From: Actinomycetota bacterium
Lineage (GTDB): Bacteria; Actinomycetota; Acidimicrobiia; Acidimicrobiales; GCA-2861595
Assembly (NCBI GenBank): GCA_002861595.1
Contig: PJQG01000081.1
Location: 1 to 36,562 of the forward strand
DNA length: 36,562 nucleotides
Direction of reading: 5' to 3'
Shown here: positions 1 to 9,327 of the stretch, piece after piece
How the letters are laid out: every line of letters starts with the position of its first letter
Numbering within the stretch: position 1 is the stretch's first letter
Notes under the pieces: model-generated
The model's database searches: none
The model's input: only the letters and a program-made list of their open reading frames with translations
What the model was told of the DNA's origin: nothing
Translations under genes and position numbers: made by a program

Positions 1-480
1 GGCGTCGCCCTGACGCCGGCCCCCGCCCGCTCGGCCTTGCGGGCCCACCACCAGATGGGCGGCCGGCCGCGCCGGGCGTCATAGGTGTTGGCCCAGACGA
101 GGAACTGCAGGCGGTCGAGCCACGGCTCGAAGCCTGCTCCGAGCGCCCACGGCTCCTCGCTCCACGACACCGGCGCGCGGAACCGCACCGGGTCCACGGC
201 CAGCGCGACCACCACCCGGCACCGCTCGGCCCACGCCTCGTGCAGGCGCTCCACGACAGCCCGCGGACCAGCCAAGGCGGCATCGTCGATGGTCACGACG
301 GCGGCTCCGGCCCACGCCGATGGCACCTCCTCGCCGGCCGAGACCACCACGCCCCGGCCGAGCACCGCAGGTCCAGGCGCCACCACCACCGCCGACCCTA
401 CGCGCCACCAACCGGCGGCAATCCGGGAGTACGTGGCCGGCGGAAGGTGCCCGACCCGTGCTCCAGAACGGCAGAGCCGG
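1..480 (-). CDS. Unidentified protein, partial at left edge
   Basis: The minus strand is open from the window edge to beyond position 656 and has strongly GC-ending codons up to about position 480. The visible part includes stretches such as LDRLQFLVWANTYDA and RPPIWWWARKAERAG, with a tryptophan-rich turn. I do not recognise the family. No convincing start codon was found: in-frame GTG codons exist at 656 and 389, but the first lies in weakly coding sequence and the second would remove a well-coded stretch (LPPATYSRIAAGWW). The end given here marks where coding character fades, not a start codon. The gene is divergent from the SNF2 helicase and the two 5' regions overlap or lie very close. 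The C-terminal part lies outside the window. Confidence 0.55.
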
Positions 481-605
481 GGCCACGCCTGCCACCCATC
501 GGTGCCCGGCTGGCTGTAGGATGGCCTCGCTGTCCCCCCCGCCGGGTCGACGGCGCTCCGCTCTGGTGGTCGGAGCTGAGTCTTGTATTGCGGCGTTGCG
601 GTCCC

Positions 606-3600
606 GTGGCGGCGGACGTCCCGGGCTGTGAGAAGTCGGAGACCGAACTGAACCACATCAACTTCGAGGCGCTCGTCTCGGCCGAGGCCGGCGGGTACGC
701 GTCCGCCGACGAGCTCGCCGCGCTCGAGGCGGCCCCGGGCCGGTGGGCCATGACCCTGCGCCGCCTCATCTTCGAGACCGACGAGGCCCTCGCCGCCGCC
801 GCTCGCATCACCGGCGAGGAGCGGGGGCAGGTGCTGGCCGACCTGACCGGCGAGCGCCACAGCCTGGCCGGCGCTCTGCGCCGGCTGACAGGCGAGGACG
901 TGGAGGCGCCGGCCCAGCCCGGTCAACCCGGCCCCCGGCGAGAGCGCGACCCCGACCGCGACCGGGGTGGCGACCACGAGCACGACCGAGCCGACGCCGC
1001 CCGGCTCCGCCACGGTGGCGCCGGCGCCGGCGACGGCGACAGCGCCGGCCCCGTCGCCCCCGCCGCCCTCCAAGGCTCGTGGGCCAACGGCCGGGTGGTG
1101 GTGTGGGCGGGCAACCGGGCCGTGCCCCCCGCCACCGAGGAGGAGCTGGCCGTGCTCGTGGGCGAGGCCGGCGCCGCGGCCATCGACTGGACGACGCACC
1201 ACGACGTGGCCCTTCCTTCCGGCGACCGGGCGGCTGCGCTGGCCGCTCCGATCAGCGGGGCGCTGGGGTGGCTGGTGGGCGTGGGCGCCGGCCAGCTCGG
1301 TCTCGACACAGGGCCGAGCGTGCGCTGGCTGGGCGAGGTGGCCTCGTGGGCGACCGAGCTGGTGGCCCAGGGCCGCATGGTGCCGACCCTCGTGCGGGTC
1401 GAGCAAAACGACGGCGCCGGCGGTCGCACCGGCGCCGGTTCCGGCCCCGCCCCGGGCACCGCCCACTACAGCGTCCGGTGGGCGCCGGCGATGGTCGACG
1501 GGCCTCGTTTGCGCAACACGGCGCTGCGCATGCCCGGGGCCGTCGCCGCCCTGGACCCGTCGCCCGTGGCCGAACGCACCTGCCGCTCGTTCCTGGCTGC
1601 CGCGGTGGACGCCGTCTGCCGCGTGGGCGCGGCGCGGCTCGTGCCTGCGGCCACCGTCTCGGTGGCCAGGAGCAGGACGGATGTGTCCGAGGCCGTGCTC
1701 GCCGGTCTGGCCGGAACGCCCTTCGCCGCCAATCCCCGCCCGGCGGCCGACCTGGGCGACGACCTCAGGCGGTGGGCCACGCCCGTCACCGCCGACCGCA
1801 GCACCGGGCTCACCGTCCGCCTGGAGGCCCCGGAGAAGGACGGTGGCTGGCTGCTGACGGTGGAGGCCACCGGTATCGAGCGCCAGCCGCTGCCCGTCGA
1901 GCGGGCCCTGGCCACCGCCGGGCGATCCCGCGCCCAGGAGGTGGAGGCCCAGCTGCGCCGTCTCGAACGGCTCCTCCCCGCCCTGCGCCGGCCGAGCACC
2001 CGTCGCGGCCAGGTCGTGCTCGGCACCGACGAGGCATGGGAGCTGCTCACCGAGACGGGCGCCGCTCTGCTCGCCGCCGGGTTCGACGTGCAGGTCCCGG
2101 CCATCTCCACCCGGCGGGCCAACCCGCAGTTGAAGCTGTGGGCCGGCGACCTGGGCGGGCCCGCCAAGGTCGGTGCGCAACAGCTGTCGAACGTGCGCTG
2201 GTCGGTGTTGTTCGGAGACCTCGAGCTCGACGCCGCCGGCATCGCCCGCCTCGCCGCCGAGGCCCGCCCCCTCGTGAAGGTGCGGGGCCGGTGGGTCGAG
2301 CTGGAGCGGGCCGACCTCGACGCCGCCGCCCGCGCCCTGGCCCAGCAGTCGTCCACCACCGAGCTCTCGGGCGCGGCCATCCTCCGCATGGCCGTGGGCC
2401 TGGAGGGCACTCCGCTCGGCGGCACCGTGGCCGTCGACGGCGGAGGCTGGGCCGTCGACCTGGTGCGGGGCGCGACCGAGAACCCGCCCCAGCCCCTGGG
2501 CGCGCCGGAGGGCTTCACCGGAGAGCTGCGCAGCTACCAGGCCGAGGCCCGGGGTTGGCTCGAGTTCCTCGACCGCGCCGGCCTGGGCGGCTGTCTGGCC
2601 ATGGACATGGGCCTCGGCAAGACGCCGACCGTGCTCGCCCACCTGCTGGCCACGCGGGGGAAGGGCCCCACCCTCGTGGTGGCGCCGCCCGCCGTCCTCG
2701 GCAACTGGGCGGCGGAGGCGAAGCGCTTCACGCCGGAGCTTCGCGTCCGCGTCCACCACGGGACGTCGCGGGCCAGCGCCGACGAGATCGTCGGCATGAG
2801 CGAGGGCGCCGACCTCGTCGTCACCACCTACGCCACCGCCGTGCGGGACGTGGAGGCCCTGGCCGCGGTGGAGTGGCAGCGCGTGGTCGTGGACGAGGCC
2901 CAGACAATCAAGAACCCGGCCAGCGAGACGGCCCAGCAGCTGCGCCGCCTGCGCGCCGGTGCCCGCCTGGCCCTGACGGGCACGCCCATCGAGAACGGCC
3001 TGGGCGACCTCTGGGCCATCCTCGACTTCACCAACCCCGGCCTGGTGGGGCCCCGGCCGGCGTTCGTGGCCCAGCTGTCCAAGAACGACGGCGGCCAGCA
3101 GGCCGCGGGGGAGGCAGCCCTGCGCGCCCTCAACGGCCTCCTCGTCTTCCGCCGCAGCAAGACCGAGCCGGAGATCGCGGCCGAGCTGCCGGACAAGATC
3201 GACGAGCTCGACCACTGCGGCATGACGCCCGAGCAGATCGGCCTCTACCAGGCGGTGCTCGACCGCCTGGTCCCCACCGGGGCCGAGGTCCTGGACGGGG
3301 ACCCCGCCGCCCGCAAGGGCCAGGTCCTGGCCGCCATCACCGCCCTCAAGCAGATCTGCGACCACCCGGCCGCCTACCTCACCGACGACGCCGGGCCCCT
3401 GGATGGACGTTCGGGCAAGCTGGCCCGCCTCGAGGAGCTGGTCGACGCCATCTTCGCCGCCGGGGAGCGGGTGCTGGTCTTCACCCATTTCGCCCGCTGG
3501 GGCGAGCGCCTGGCCGAGCACCTGAGCGAACGCACCGGCCGAGCCGTCGCCTGCTACCACGGCGGGCTCTCCCGCGCCGTGCGCGACCGGCTGATCCGGG

Positions 3601-4025
3601 AGTTCCAGGAGGGAGACGGGCCAGGAGCGCTGGTGCTTTCGATCAAGGCCGGCGGGTCCGGTCTCAACCTCACCGCCGCCAACCACGTCGTTCTCTACGA
3701 CCGCTGGTGGAACCCGGCGGTGGAGGACCAGGCCCGTGACCGGGCATGGCGCATCGGCCAGAAGAACAGCGTGATCAGCCACCGCCTGGTGTGCCCGGGC
3801 ACCGTCGACGAGCGGGTCGAGGAGGTGGTGGCGGGCAAGCGGATCATCGCCGACCTCGCCCTCCCGGCCAGCAGCTCCCTCGGCGATCTGGGCGCGGAGC
3901 AGCTCCGGGCCGCCCTCGGCCTGCGTCCCGATGCCCTCGTCGCCGAGACGGTCGAAGTCGCCGCCAACAGTGGGAGCGGTGGCCGGAGCCGTACGAGCAC
4001 CGGGACCGAGGAGACCGCAGCATGA
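606..4025 (+). CDS. SNF2-family DEAD/DEAH-box helicase, HelZ (Rv2101)-like
   Basis: This is a superfamily 2 ATPase of the SNF2/Rad54 type, about 1139 residues from the GTG at 606. The N-terminal half is the poorly conserved region typical of bacterial SNF2 proteins. The ATPase core follows, with motif I MDMGLGKT (around nt 2600), motif II DEAQ (around 2893), motif III LTGTP (around 2973), and the C-terminal helicase lobe ending in motif VI QARDRAWRIGQ (around 3730). Order and spacing match mycobacterial Rv2101 as I remember it. Such proteins translocate on double-stranded DNA and remodel DNA-protein complexes; the substrate here is unknown. The first ~150 residues are unusual: a helical segment followed by an Asp/His/Gly-rich linker that I do not recall in Rv2101. 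The frame stays open upstream to 240, but that part looks like the shadow of the minus-strand gene. GTG 606 has no clear Shine-Dalgarno sequence; ATG 750 is an alternative. The stop overlaps the next gene by 4 bases (ATGA). Confidence 0.9.
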   Translation: MAADVPGCEKSETELNHINFEALVSAEAGGYASADELAALEAAPGRWAMTLRRLIFETDEALAAAARITGEERGQVLADLTGERHSLAGALRRLTGEDVEAPAQPGQPGPRRERDPDRDRGGDHEHDRADAARLRHGGAGAGDGDSAGPVAPAALQGSWANGRVVVWAGNRAVPPATEEELAVLVGEAGAAAIDWTTHHDVALPSGDRAAALAAPISGALGWLVGVGAGQLGLDTGPSVRWLGEVASWATELVAQGRMVPTLVRVEQNDGAGGRTGAGSGPAPGTAHYSVRWAPAMVDGPRLRNTALRMPGAVAALDPSPVAERTCRSFLAAAVDAVCRVGAARLVPAATVSVARSRTDVSEAVLAGLAGTPFAANPRPAADLGDDLRRWATPVTADRSTGLTVRLEAPEKDGGWLLTVEATGIERQPLPVERALATAGRSRAQEVEAQLRRLERLLPALRRPSTRRGQVVLGTDEAWELLTETGAALLAAGFDVQVPAISTRRANPQLKLWAGDLGGPAKVGAQQLSNVRWSVLFGDLELDAAGIARLAAEARPLVKVRGRWVELERADLDAAARALAQQSSTTELSGAAILRMAVGLEGTPLGGTVAVDGGGWAVDLVRGATENPPQPLGAPEGFTGELRSYQAEARGWLEFLDRAGLGGCLAMDMGLGKTPTVLAHLLATRGKGPTLVVAPPAVLGNWAAEAKRFTPELRVRVHHGTSRASADEIVGMSEGADLVVTTYATAVRDVEALAAVEWQRVVVDEAQTIKNPASETAQQLRRLRAGARLALTGTPIENGLGDLWAILDFTNPGLVGPRPAFVAQLSKNDGGQQAAGEAALRALNGLLVFRRSKTEPEIAAELPDKIDELDHCGMTPEQIGLYQAVLDRLVPTGAEVLDGDPAARKGQVLAAITALKQICDHPAAYLTDDAGPLDGRSGKLARLEELVDAIFAAGERVLVFTHFARWGERLAEHLSERTGRAVACYHGGLSRAVRDRLIREFQEGDGPGALVLSIKAGGSGLNLTAANHVVLYDRWWNPAVEDQARDRAWRIGQKNSVISHRLVCPGTVDERVEEVVAGKRIIADLALPASSSLGDLGAEQLRAALGLRPDALVAETVEVAANSGSGGRSRTSTGTEETAA

Positions 4026-4306
4026 GCAGGCGGCGCCGTCCGGCCAAGCACGTCTCTCCCGCCGACGCCTTCTGGGGCAAGGCCAATGTGGCGCCCGTCC
4101 CGGCCATGCCCATCCGGCCCACGCGCGACGCCGACGCCGTCCCCCGCTCCCTGGGCGACCCGCCGCTGGCTCCCAGCCCTGCCGCCGCCCAACGGCACCT
4201 GGCCGTGGTCTACGAGGAGGCGGTGCGCACGGCCACGGCCCTGGCCGCGGCCAACGGCCTCCTCGACGACGACCCCGCGGCCGCCGAGGGCAGCTCCCGC
4301 GACTGA
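4022..4306 (+). CDS. Small hypothetical protein coupled to the helicase
   Basis: The 94-residue frame begins at an ATG overlapping the helicase stop (ATGA), so translational coupling is likely. The N-terminus is basic (MSRRRRPAKH), the middle is rich in Pro and Ala, and the C-terminal half is a predicted helix (HLAVVYEEAVRTATALAAAN). There is no signal peptide or membrane segment and I recognise no domain. In related actinobacteria the gene beside this helicase often encodes a SWIM zinc-finger protein; this product is not one, since it has no cysteines. It may be an accessory or partner protein of the helicase, on position alone. Confidence 0.7.
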   Translation: MSRRRRPAKHVSPADAFWGKANVAPVPAMPIRPTRDADAVPRSLGDPPLAPSPAAAQRHLAVVYEEAVRTATALAAANGLLDDDPAAAEGSSRD

Positions 4307-4360
4307 CGCCGAACCGGCAGAGCCGGGAACCGGAGGGTGCTCGGCCGACGTCGAAGAGCC

Positions 4361-6442
4361 GTGAAGACACCCGGTCGGCAGCGGATGCGCAGGACAGCTG
4401 GAGTGGTCGCAGTGCTGGCGGTGGCCGCCGGCGCCTGCACCGATGGAGATCGCCGAGCCCAGGAACGGGAGGAGCGACGCCCCACCTTCCGGTTGGCCGC
4501 CTCCCTGCAGTCCTTCTCCGCCTGTGAGGACCTGCAGGCGTACCTGCGCGCCGAGGGCGCCAAGATCGTGGGCCCCTACGGCGTCGGCGGAGGAGGAGTG
4601 CATCGGGATGGCGCCGTCCCGATGCCGCTGGCCAGCAGCGACGGGGCCCGCTCCGTGGCCTCCAGCGCGGACCAGGAGAACGGGGCGCCGGCGGCGCCCC
4701 AGGCCGGCGTCGACTACTCCGGCACCAACCTCCAGGAGACCGGGGTCGACGAGCCCGACATGGTGAAGACCGACGGGCGCCGGCTGGTCGCCATGGCCGG
4801 TGGACGACTGCGCATCGTCGATCTGGCGGGCGAGCGGCCGGCGGTGACGGCCACGCTGGCGATCACCGAGCCGTACCAGCAGGCCGAGCTGCTGCTGGCC
4901 GGCGACCGCGTGCTCGTGCTCCACGCCGACGAGCCCGAGGCCGGGGCCGAGAGGTCAGCTCCGGTCCCAAGTGATGAAGAGGACGCCCGCTCCTCCCTCT
5001 CGCCTGTCCCCGAAGCCGGCCGGGCTCAGGTGAGCGTGGTCGACATCGCCGACCTCGGCGCGCCGAAGGTGGTCGCCGAGGTGAAGATGGACGGCTCCCT
5101 GGTGACGGCGCGGATGGTCGACGGCGTGGCCCGCCTGGTGCTGCGCTCCGGCCCGCCCCGCCTGGGCTTCTCCTACCCCTCGGGTGGGCAGGAGAGCGTG
5201 TCCCGGGCCACCGAGGCCAACCGGGAGCTGGTCGCCCGCAGCACGGTGCAGGACTGGCTGCCGACGTACACCTACGCCGAACCCGGCCGGGCGGAGGCGG
5301 CGGCGTCCGGTCCCCTGGTCGGCTGCGACGAGGTGGCCCGGCCCGCGGACTTCAGCGGGCTCGACATGGTGTCGGTGCTCAGCGTGGACGCCGAGGATCC
5401 CCGCCCCGGCCCGGCGGCCACCGTGCTCGGCGCCGGCGAGCTGGTCTACGCCAGCGCCCAGAACCTCTACGTCACCACCACCCGCTGGACGGGCCCCGTT
5501 CCCCTCGAGGACGGCAGTGACAACGCCCGCACCCGCCCCGGCATCGTTCCCGGGGAGGGGACGACCGACATCCACAAGTTCGCCATCACCGACAAGGTGC
5601 GCACGCAGTACCGGGCCTCGGGCCGCGTGCCCGGGCGCGTCCTCAACCAGTTCTCCATGTCCGAGCTCTCCGGCGACCTGCGGGTGGCCACCACGATCGA
5701 CGGCACCAGCCAGGGCAGGGACGAAACGGGAGCCTCGGAGAGCCGGGTCAGCGTGCTGCGCCAGGAGGGCGAGGCCCTGAACACCGTCGGCTCCGTGGAC
5801 GGCCTGGGCAAGGGGGAGCGCATCTACGCCGTGCGCTTCCTGGGCGACCGGGGCTACGTCGTCACCTTCCGCCAGACGGACCCGCTCTACGTGATCGACC
5901 TGGCCGACCCCACCCGGCCGGCGGTGAAGGGCGAGCTCAAGATCCCGGGTTACTCCGCCTACCTGCATCCCGTCGGCGAGCACCGCCTGATCGGCGTGGG
6001 CCAGGAGGCCACCGAGCAGGGCCGCCCCGTGGGAACCCAGGTCTCGTTGTTCGACGTCTCCGACCCCGGCTCTCCCGAGCGCCTGGCCCAGGCCGTCCTG
6101 CCCCGGTCCCACTCCGAGGCCGAGTTCGACCACCACGCCTTCCTCTACTGGCCGAGCACGGGGCTCACCCTGCTCCCGGTGCAGTCCTACGGCGAGGTGG
6201 GGATCCCCGAAGGAGGGCCACGCGACATCGAGGCGCCGGAGCTGCGCCAGCAGTTCGTGGGTGCCGTGGGCTTCGCGGTGACCGACGGCGAGGTGAGGGA
6301 GCTCGGCCGGGTCCGCCACCGTGGGGAGGTGCCCATCCGGCGATCGCTCGTGGTCGGCGACGCGGTCCTGACCCTCTCCGAAGACGGGTTGCTGGCCAGC
6401 GACCTGCGGACCCTCGACGACCGCTCGTGGCTCGCCTTCTGA
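4361..6442 (+). CDS. Secreted beta-propeller domain lipoprotein (Beta_propel, COG4880 type)
   Basis: The product is about 693 residues. After a basic stretch there is a short hydrophobic segment ending in VAAGAC, a plausible lipobox, so it is probably a lipoprotein anchored outside the membrane. The family hallmark is near residue 120: SGTNLQETGVDEPDMVKTDG, the conserved opening of the bacterial Beta_propel family. Blade-like repeats follow with LRIVDL, VSVVDIADL, YVIDLADP and VSLFDVSDP, where each blade reports a value and a named state. The function of this family is not established. Start choice is uncertain: in-frame GTG 4337, GTG 4361 and ATG 4385 all lack good Shine-Dalgarno spacing; the signal peptide fits 4361 or 4385 best. 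A small hairpin lies just past the stop. Confidence 0.85.
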   Translation: MKTPGRQRMRRTAGVVAVLAVAAGACTDGDRRAQEREERRPTFRLAASLQSFSACEDLQAYLRAEGAKIVGPYGVGGGGVHRDGAVPMPLASSDGARSVASSADQENGAPAAPQAGVDYSGTNLQETGVDEPDMVKTDGRRLVAMAGGRLRIVDLAGERPAVTATLAITEPYQQAELLLAGDRVLVLHADEPEAGAERSAPVPSDEEDARSSLSPVPEAGRAQVSVVDIADLGAPKVVAEVKMDGSLVTARMVDGVARLVLRSGPPRLGFSYPSGGQESVSRATEANRELVARSTVQDWLPTYTYAEPGRAEAAASGPLVGCDEVARPADFSGLDMVSVLSVDAEDPRPGPAATVLGAGELVYASAQNLYVTTTRWTGPVPLEDGSDNARTRPGIVPGEGTTDIHKFAITDKVRTQYRASGRVPGRVLNQFSMSELSGDLRVATTIDGTSQGRDETGASESRVSVLRQEGEALNTVGSVDGLGKGERIYAVRFLGDRGYVVTFRQTDPLYVIDLADPTRPAVKGELKIPGYSAYLHPVGEHRLIGVGQEATEQGRPVGTQVSLFDVSDPGSPERLAQAVLPRSHSEAEFDHHAFLYWPSTGLTLLPVQSYGEVGIPEGGPRDIEAPELRQQFVGAVGFAVTDGEVRELGRVRHRGEVPIRRSLVVGDAVLTLSEDGLLASDLRTLDDRSWLAF

Positions 6443-6453
6443 TCCGGCTCCCC

Positions 6454-6485
6454 CCGGCGCGCCACGCCCCTGCGGGGTAGGCCGG
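6454..6485 (+). terminator. Possible terminator hairpin after the beta-propeller gene
   Basis: Outer arms CCGGC and GCCGG enclose an inner CCCC-TGC-GGGG stem, starting about 12 bases after the stop. There is no T-tract, which is common in high-GC actinobacteria. Weak evidence. Confidence 0.3.
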
Positions 6486-6569
6486 CGAACAACCGGGTAC
6501 ATCCCGAAGGGGCCGCGACCACCGGCGGGCCCCTGTCGAAGGACACTCAGTCACATGGACCCGGACTAG

Positions 6570-8249
6570 ATGGTCATCTCGCTGCGCCCCCACAACCTGG
6601 CCCGGTACCGCGACCTGGCGCGCCTTCTGGTCAAGTACGGGCGGTCGGACCTGGTGAAGCAGGCCGGTCTCGGCGACGTGGCCGAGATAGAGGCCAACGG
6701 ACACGCACCCGAGGTGGCGGCCAAGGCCGACGAGCTCACGAACGACCTCGAGCGGCTGGGACCGACCTACATCAAGCTGGGCCAGTTGCTGTCGACGCGG
6801 GGCGACTTGATCCCACCCGCGTACGCCAACGCCCTGAGCCGCCTTCAGGACAGTGTCGGGCCCTTCGGCTACGACGAGGTGGAGCGCATCATCTCAACCG
6901 AGCTGGGCGTGAGCATCTCCAAGGGCTTCGCGTCCTTCGACCCTGAGCCCCTGGCGACGGCCTCGCTGGGGCAGGTGCACCGGGCGGAGATGCGCGACGG
7001 CCGCAAGGTGGTCGTCAAGGTGCAACGCCCGGGCATCAAGGAACGCATCGCCGCCGACATGGAGGCGCTGGCCGAGCTGGCCGAGTTCGCCGACGAGCAC
7101 ACCGAGGCCGGCCGCCAGTACGGCTTCGGCGAGCTGCTCGAGCAGTTCCGCAGGTCCCTCCTCGGCGAGCTCGACTACCGCCGGGAGGCGGCGAACCTCT
7201 TGGAGCTCGGGCGGATCCTCGAGCCCTACGACCGGCTCCTGGTTCCGGAGCCGATCGACGACTACACCACCAGCACCGTGCTGACCATGCAGTTCGTCCC
7301 CGGGCGCAAGGTCACCGACCTCGGGCCGCTGGCCCGGCTCGAGCTGGAGGCAGGGAGGCTGGCTGATCAGCTGTTCAAGGCCTACCTCGACCAGATCCTC
7401 GTGGAGGGCTTCTTCCACGCCGATCCCCACCCGGGAAACGTGCTCCTGACCGACGACGGGCGCCTCGCGCTGATCGACGTCGGGATGATCGCCCGGGTCA
7501 CCAAGCCGATGCGCAGCCTGCTGGTCAAGCTGCTGCTCGCCCTGAGCGACGGGAACGGCCGAGCCGCCGCCGACGCCGCCATCGCCTTGGGGCGACCTCT
7601 CGACAACTTCAACCAGGCCGGTTTCTGCTCGCAGGCGTCGGACCTGGTGGAACGCAGCCATGGCCTCAGCCTCGACCAGCTCGACGCCGGCTCCATGGTC
7701 ATGGAGCTCATGCGCATCTCCGGTGACAACGGGCTACGTCTCCCACCCGAGCTGTCGATGCTGGGCAAGGCGCTGCTGAACCTGGACCAGGTCGCCCACG
7801 CCCTCGACCCCGACTTCGACCCGGTGGGCGCGATCAACGCCCACTCCAACACCATCATGCAGGCCCAGATGCGCAGCTCCACCGGCAACACGTTCTCGGC
7901 GTTGCTCGAGACGCGGGACTTCCTGGAGCAGCTGCCGGCGCGGGTCAACAAGGTGATGGACACCGTGTCGGACGGCAACTTCAGGCTGAAGGTCGAGGCC
8001 TTCGACGAGCAGGAGCTGATGCGGGGGTTCCAGAAGCTGGCCAACCGCCTGACCATGGGCCTGGTGCTGGCGGCCCTGATCATCGGGGCGGCCATGCTGA
8101 TGCGGGTCCCGACGTCCTCCAGGCTGCTGGGGTACCCCGCCGTGGCCATCGTGTGCTTCCTGGCCGCCGCCGCCAGCGGCTTCGCACTGCTCATCTCGAT
8201 CCTCCGAGCCGACCGGCGGGTGAACGCCCGCGAGAGGAGGCGACGGTGA
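6570..8249 (+). CDS. ABC1/UbiB-family atypical protein kinase
   Basis: The 559-residue product belongs to the ABC1/ADCK/UbiB family, whose members are ATP-binding atypical kinases or ATPases linked to isoprenoid lipid (quinone) metabolism. Hallmarks seen: the KxGQ motif KLGQ (69-72), the Ala-rich loop ATASLGQVH (about 129-137) that replaces a glycine-rich loop, the ATP-contacting lysine in VVVKVQRPG (Lys150), the catalytic-loop equivalent HADPHPGN (about 283-290) and the metal-binding DVGM (about 303). Two hydrophobic segments near the C-terminus (LVLAALIIGAAMLM and AIVCFLAAAASGFALLISI) suggest membrane anchoring, usual in this family. No ubi or men genes are nearby, so the pathway is not indicated by context. 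The ATG at 6570 has no obvious Shine-Dalgarno sequence. Confidence 0.92.
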   Translation: MVISLRPHNLARYRDLARLLVKYGRSDLVKQAGLGDVAEIEANGHAPEVAAKADELTNDLERLGPTYIKLGQLLSTRGDLIPPAYANALSRLQDSVGPFGYDEVERIISTELGVSISKGFASFDPEPLATASLGQVHRAEMRDGRKVVVKVQRPGIKERIAADMEALAELAEFADEHTEAGRQYGFGELLEQFRRSLLGELDYRREAANLLELGRILEPYDRLLVPEPIDDYTTSTVLTMQFVPGRKVTDLGPLARLELEAGRLADQLFKAYLDQILVEGFFHADPHPGNVLLTDDGRLALIDVGMIARVTKPMRSLLVKLLLALSDGNGRAAADAAIALGRPLDNFNQAGFCSQASDLVERSHGLSLDQLDAGSMVMELMRISGDNGLRLPPELSMLGKALLNLDQVAHALDPDFDPVGAINAHSNTIMQAQMRSSTGNTFSALLETRDFLEQLPARVNKVMDTVSDGNFRLKVEAFDEQELMRGFQKLANRLTMGLVLAALIIGAAMLMRVPTSSRLLGYPAVAIVCFLAAAASGFALLISILRADRRVNARERRRR

Positions 8250-8374
8250 GCACAAGAAATCCTTGCTCTGGCCCTTGACGGGAATATACGCGCCGGGTCG
8301 ACCTACGGCCGGCGCCGGTGGCGGCGGAGCGACAGCAAGCCACCGACCCGCGTTGCTGAGGGCCCTGTGGCTGC

Positions 8375-8761
8375 TCAGTTCCCGGTGGGCTTGATGGTGC
8401 GCAGGTCGGATGGCTCGCCCCGGAGGACCCGGATGGCGAGCTGACCCTTGGCGAGGGAGGCCTCGATCCCACTGCCGTAGCCGTCGGGAACGTCGATCTC
8501 CCGCTCGTAGCCGCCGTACTCCCACTCGTGGACCAGGTACTCACGGGGCCCGGAGCTGCGGAGTGCGGCCCAGAAGCGCAGCTTGCCCGGCCGCAGCTCG
8601 ACGGTCACGTCCTCGGCGGCCACGGCCGGCAGCGGGGCCACCACCACCAATGCCTCAGGAGCCTTGTGGACGTTGACGGGGACGGTCTGGGGACGCATGA
8701 CGGCCTCGGTGGCCTCGGTCGCCTCGACGACCTCCTGGTGACTCGGCTGGTCGATTGCCAT
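8375..8761 (-). CDS. Hsp20/alpha-crystallin-type small protein
   Basis: The 128-residue protein has a flexible acidic N-terminus and a beta-rich core resembling the alpha-crystallin/CS fold: VNVHKAPEALVVVAPLP, then VTVELRPGKLRFWAAL, then an IDVPDGYGSGIEASLAKGQLAIRVL segment, the usual position of the 'G-x-L' strand and the L-x-I-x-V tail. This fits the Hsp20 ATP-independent holdase chaperones, though it is divergent. ATG 8761 is chosen over GTG 8767 because a TAGCGT-like -10 element sits 8 bases upstream, which would give a leaderless mRNA beginning at that ATG. It faces the kinase gene convergently and precedes an OsmC gene on the same strand (46 bases downstream of the OsmC stop), consistent with a stress cluster. 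Confidence 0.75.
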   Translation of the reverse strand: MAIDQPSHQEVVEATEATEAVMRPQTVPVNVHKAPEALVVVAPLPAVAAEDVTVELRPGKLRFWAALRSSGPREYLVHEWEYGGYEREIDVPDGYGSGIEASLAKGQLAIRVLRGEPSDLRTIKPTGN

Positions 8762-8768
8762 GGGCACG

Positions 8769-8774
8769 ACGCTA
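8769..8774 (-). promoter_or_regulatory. Candidate -10 element for the Hsp20-like gene
   Basis: On the minus strand TAGCGT ends 8 bases before ATG 8761, a spacing expected for a leaderless actinobacterial transcript. No clear -35 element or HAIR/CIRCE operator was seen. Confidence 0.3.
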
Positions 8775-8807
8775 ACCGGTCGTACGCGCCGATGACGCGG
8801 GCCAGCT

Positions 8808-9233
8808 TCAGACGAGCCGGCCGTCGACGGTGATGGCCACGTTGCCCCGCAACGCGTTGGACACCGGGCAGGAACCCTCTGCGGCGGACAACCCTTCCCG
8901 GAACCCGGCCTCGTCCACGTCGGGGACGGCGGCGCTCACGTCGAGGGCCATCGTGGTGATCTTGCCGTCCAGGAAGGTGCAGATGGCCTCGATCTGCACC
9001 CGGCTGGGGACGTGCCCGCGGCTGGCCAGCTCGTTGGAGAGGGCCATCGCGAAACAGGCTGCGTGGGCGCCGGCGATGAGCTCCTCTGGGCTGGTGCGGC
9101 CTTCGGAGTCCTCGGTGCGGGAGGCCCAGGTGACGCCGGCGTCGGTGAAAAGGCCGCTGCTCAGGGCAGACACCTTCCCGCTGCCCCCGAAGAGGTCGCC
9201 CTCCCACGTCGCACTCGCCCTGCGCTGTGCCAT
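8808..9233 (-). CDS. osmC: OsmC-family peroxiredoxin
   Basis: The 141-residue product has the OsmC layout: an N-terminal MAQRRASATWEGDLFGGSGK strand pair, the central motif SPEELIAGAHAACFAMALS with the peroxidatic cysteine, and the second cysteine in EGSCPVSNAL. OsmC/Ohr proteins reduce organic hydroperoxides through these two cysteines in a domain-swapped dimer; the SPEELI and ACFAMAL context fits the OsmC branch better than Ohr. ATG 9233 is preceded by a strong GAGGAGG Shine-Dalgarno at good spacing, so upstream in-frame starts are unlikely. It is divergent from the flavin reductase gene across about 94 bases. Confidence 0.9.
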   Translation of the reverse strand: MAQRRASATWEGDLFGGSGKVSALSSGLFTDAGVTWASRTEDSEGRTSPEELIAGAHAACFAMALSNELASRGHVPSRVQIEAICTFLDGKITTMALDVSAAVPDVDEAGFREGLSAAEGSCPVSNALRGNVAITVDGRLV

Positions 9234-9327
9234 GTACGCCTCCTCTTGCCCTTCGCGGTGTCGCCCGCGGTGTCGCCCGGTCGAGCGTACGCGGCCGCGC
9301 CCCTGACCGTCTGCAAGGCTGGCAGCC

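Noticed and set aside
743-3739. A long Arg/Pro/Gly-rich frame inside the helicase
   Set aside because: It is the shadow of the helicase in another frame, with poor codon bias and no motifs.
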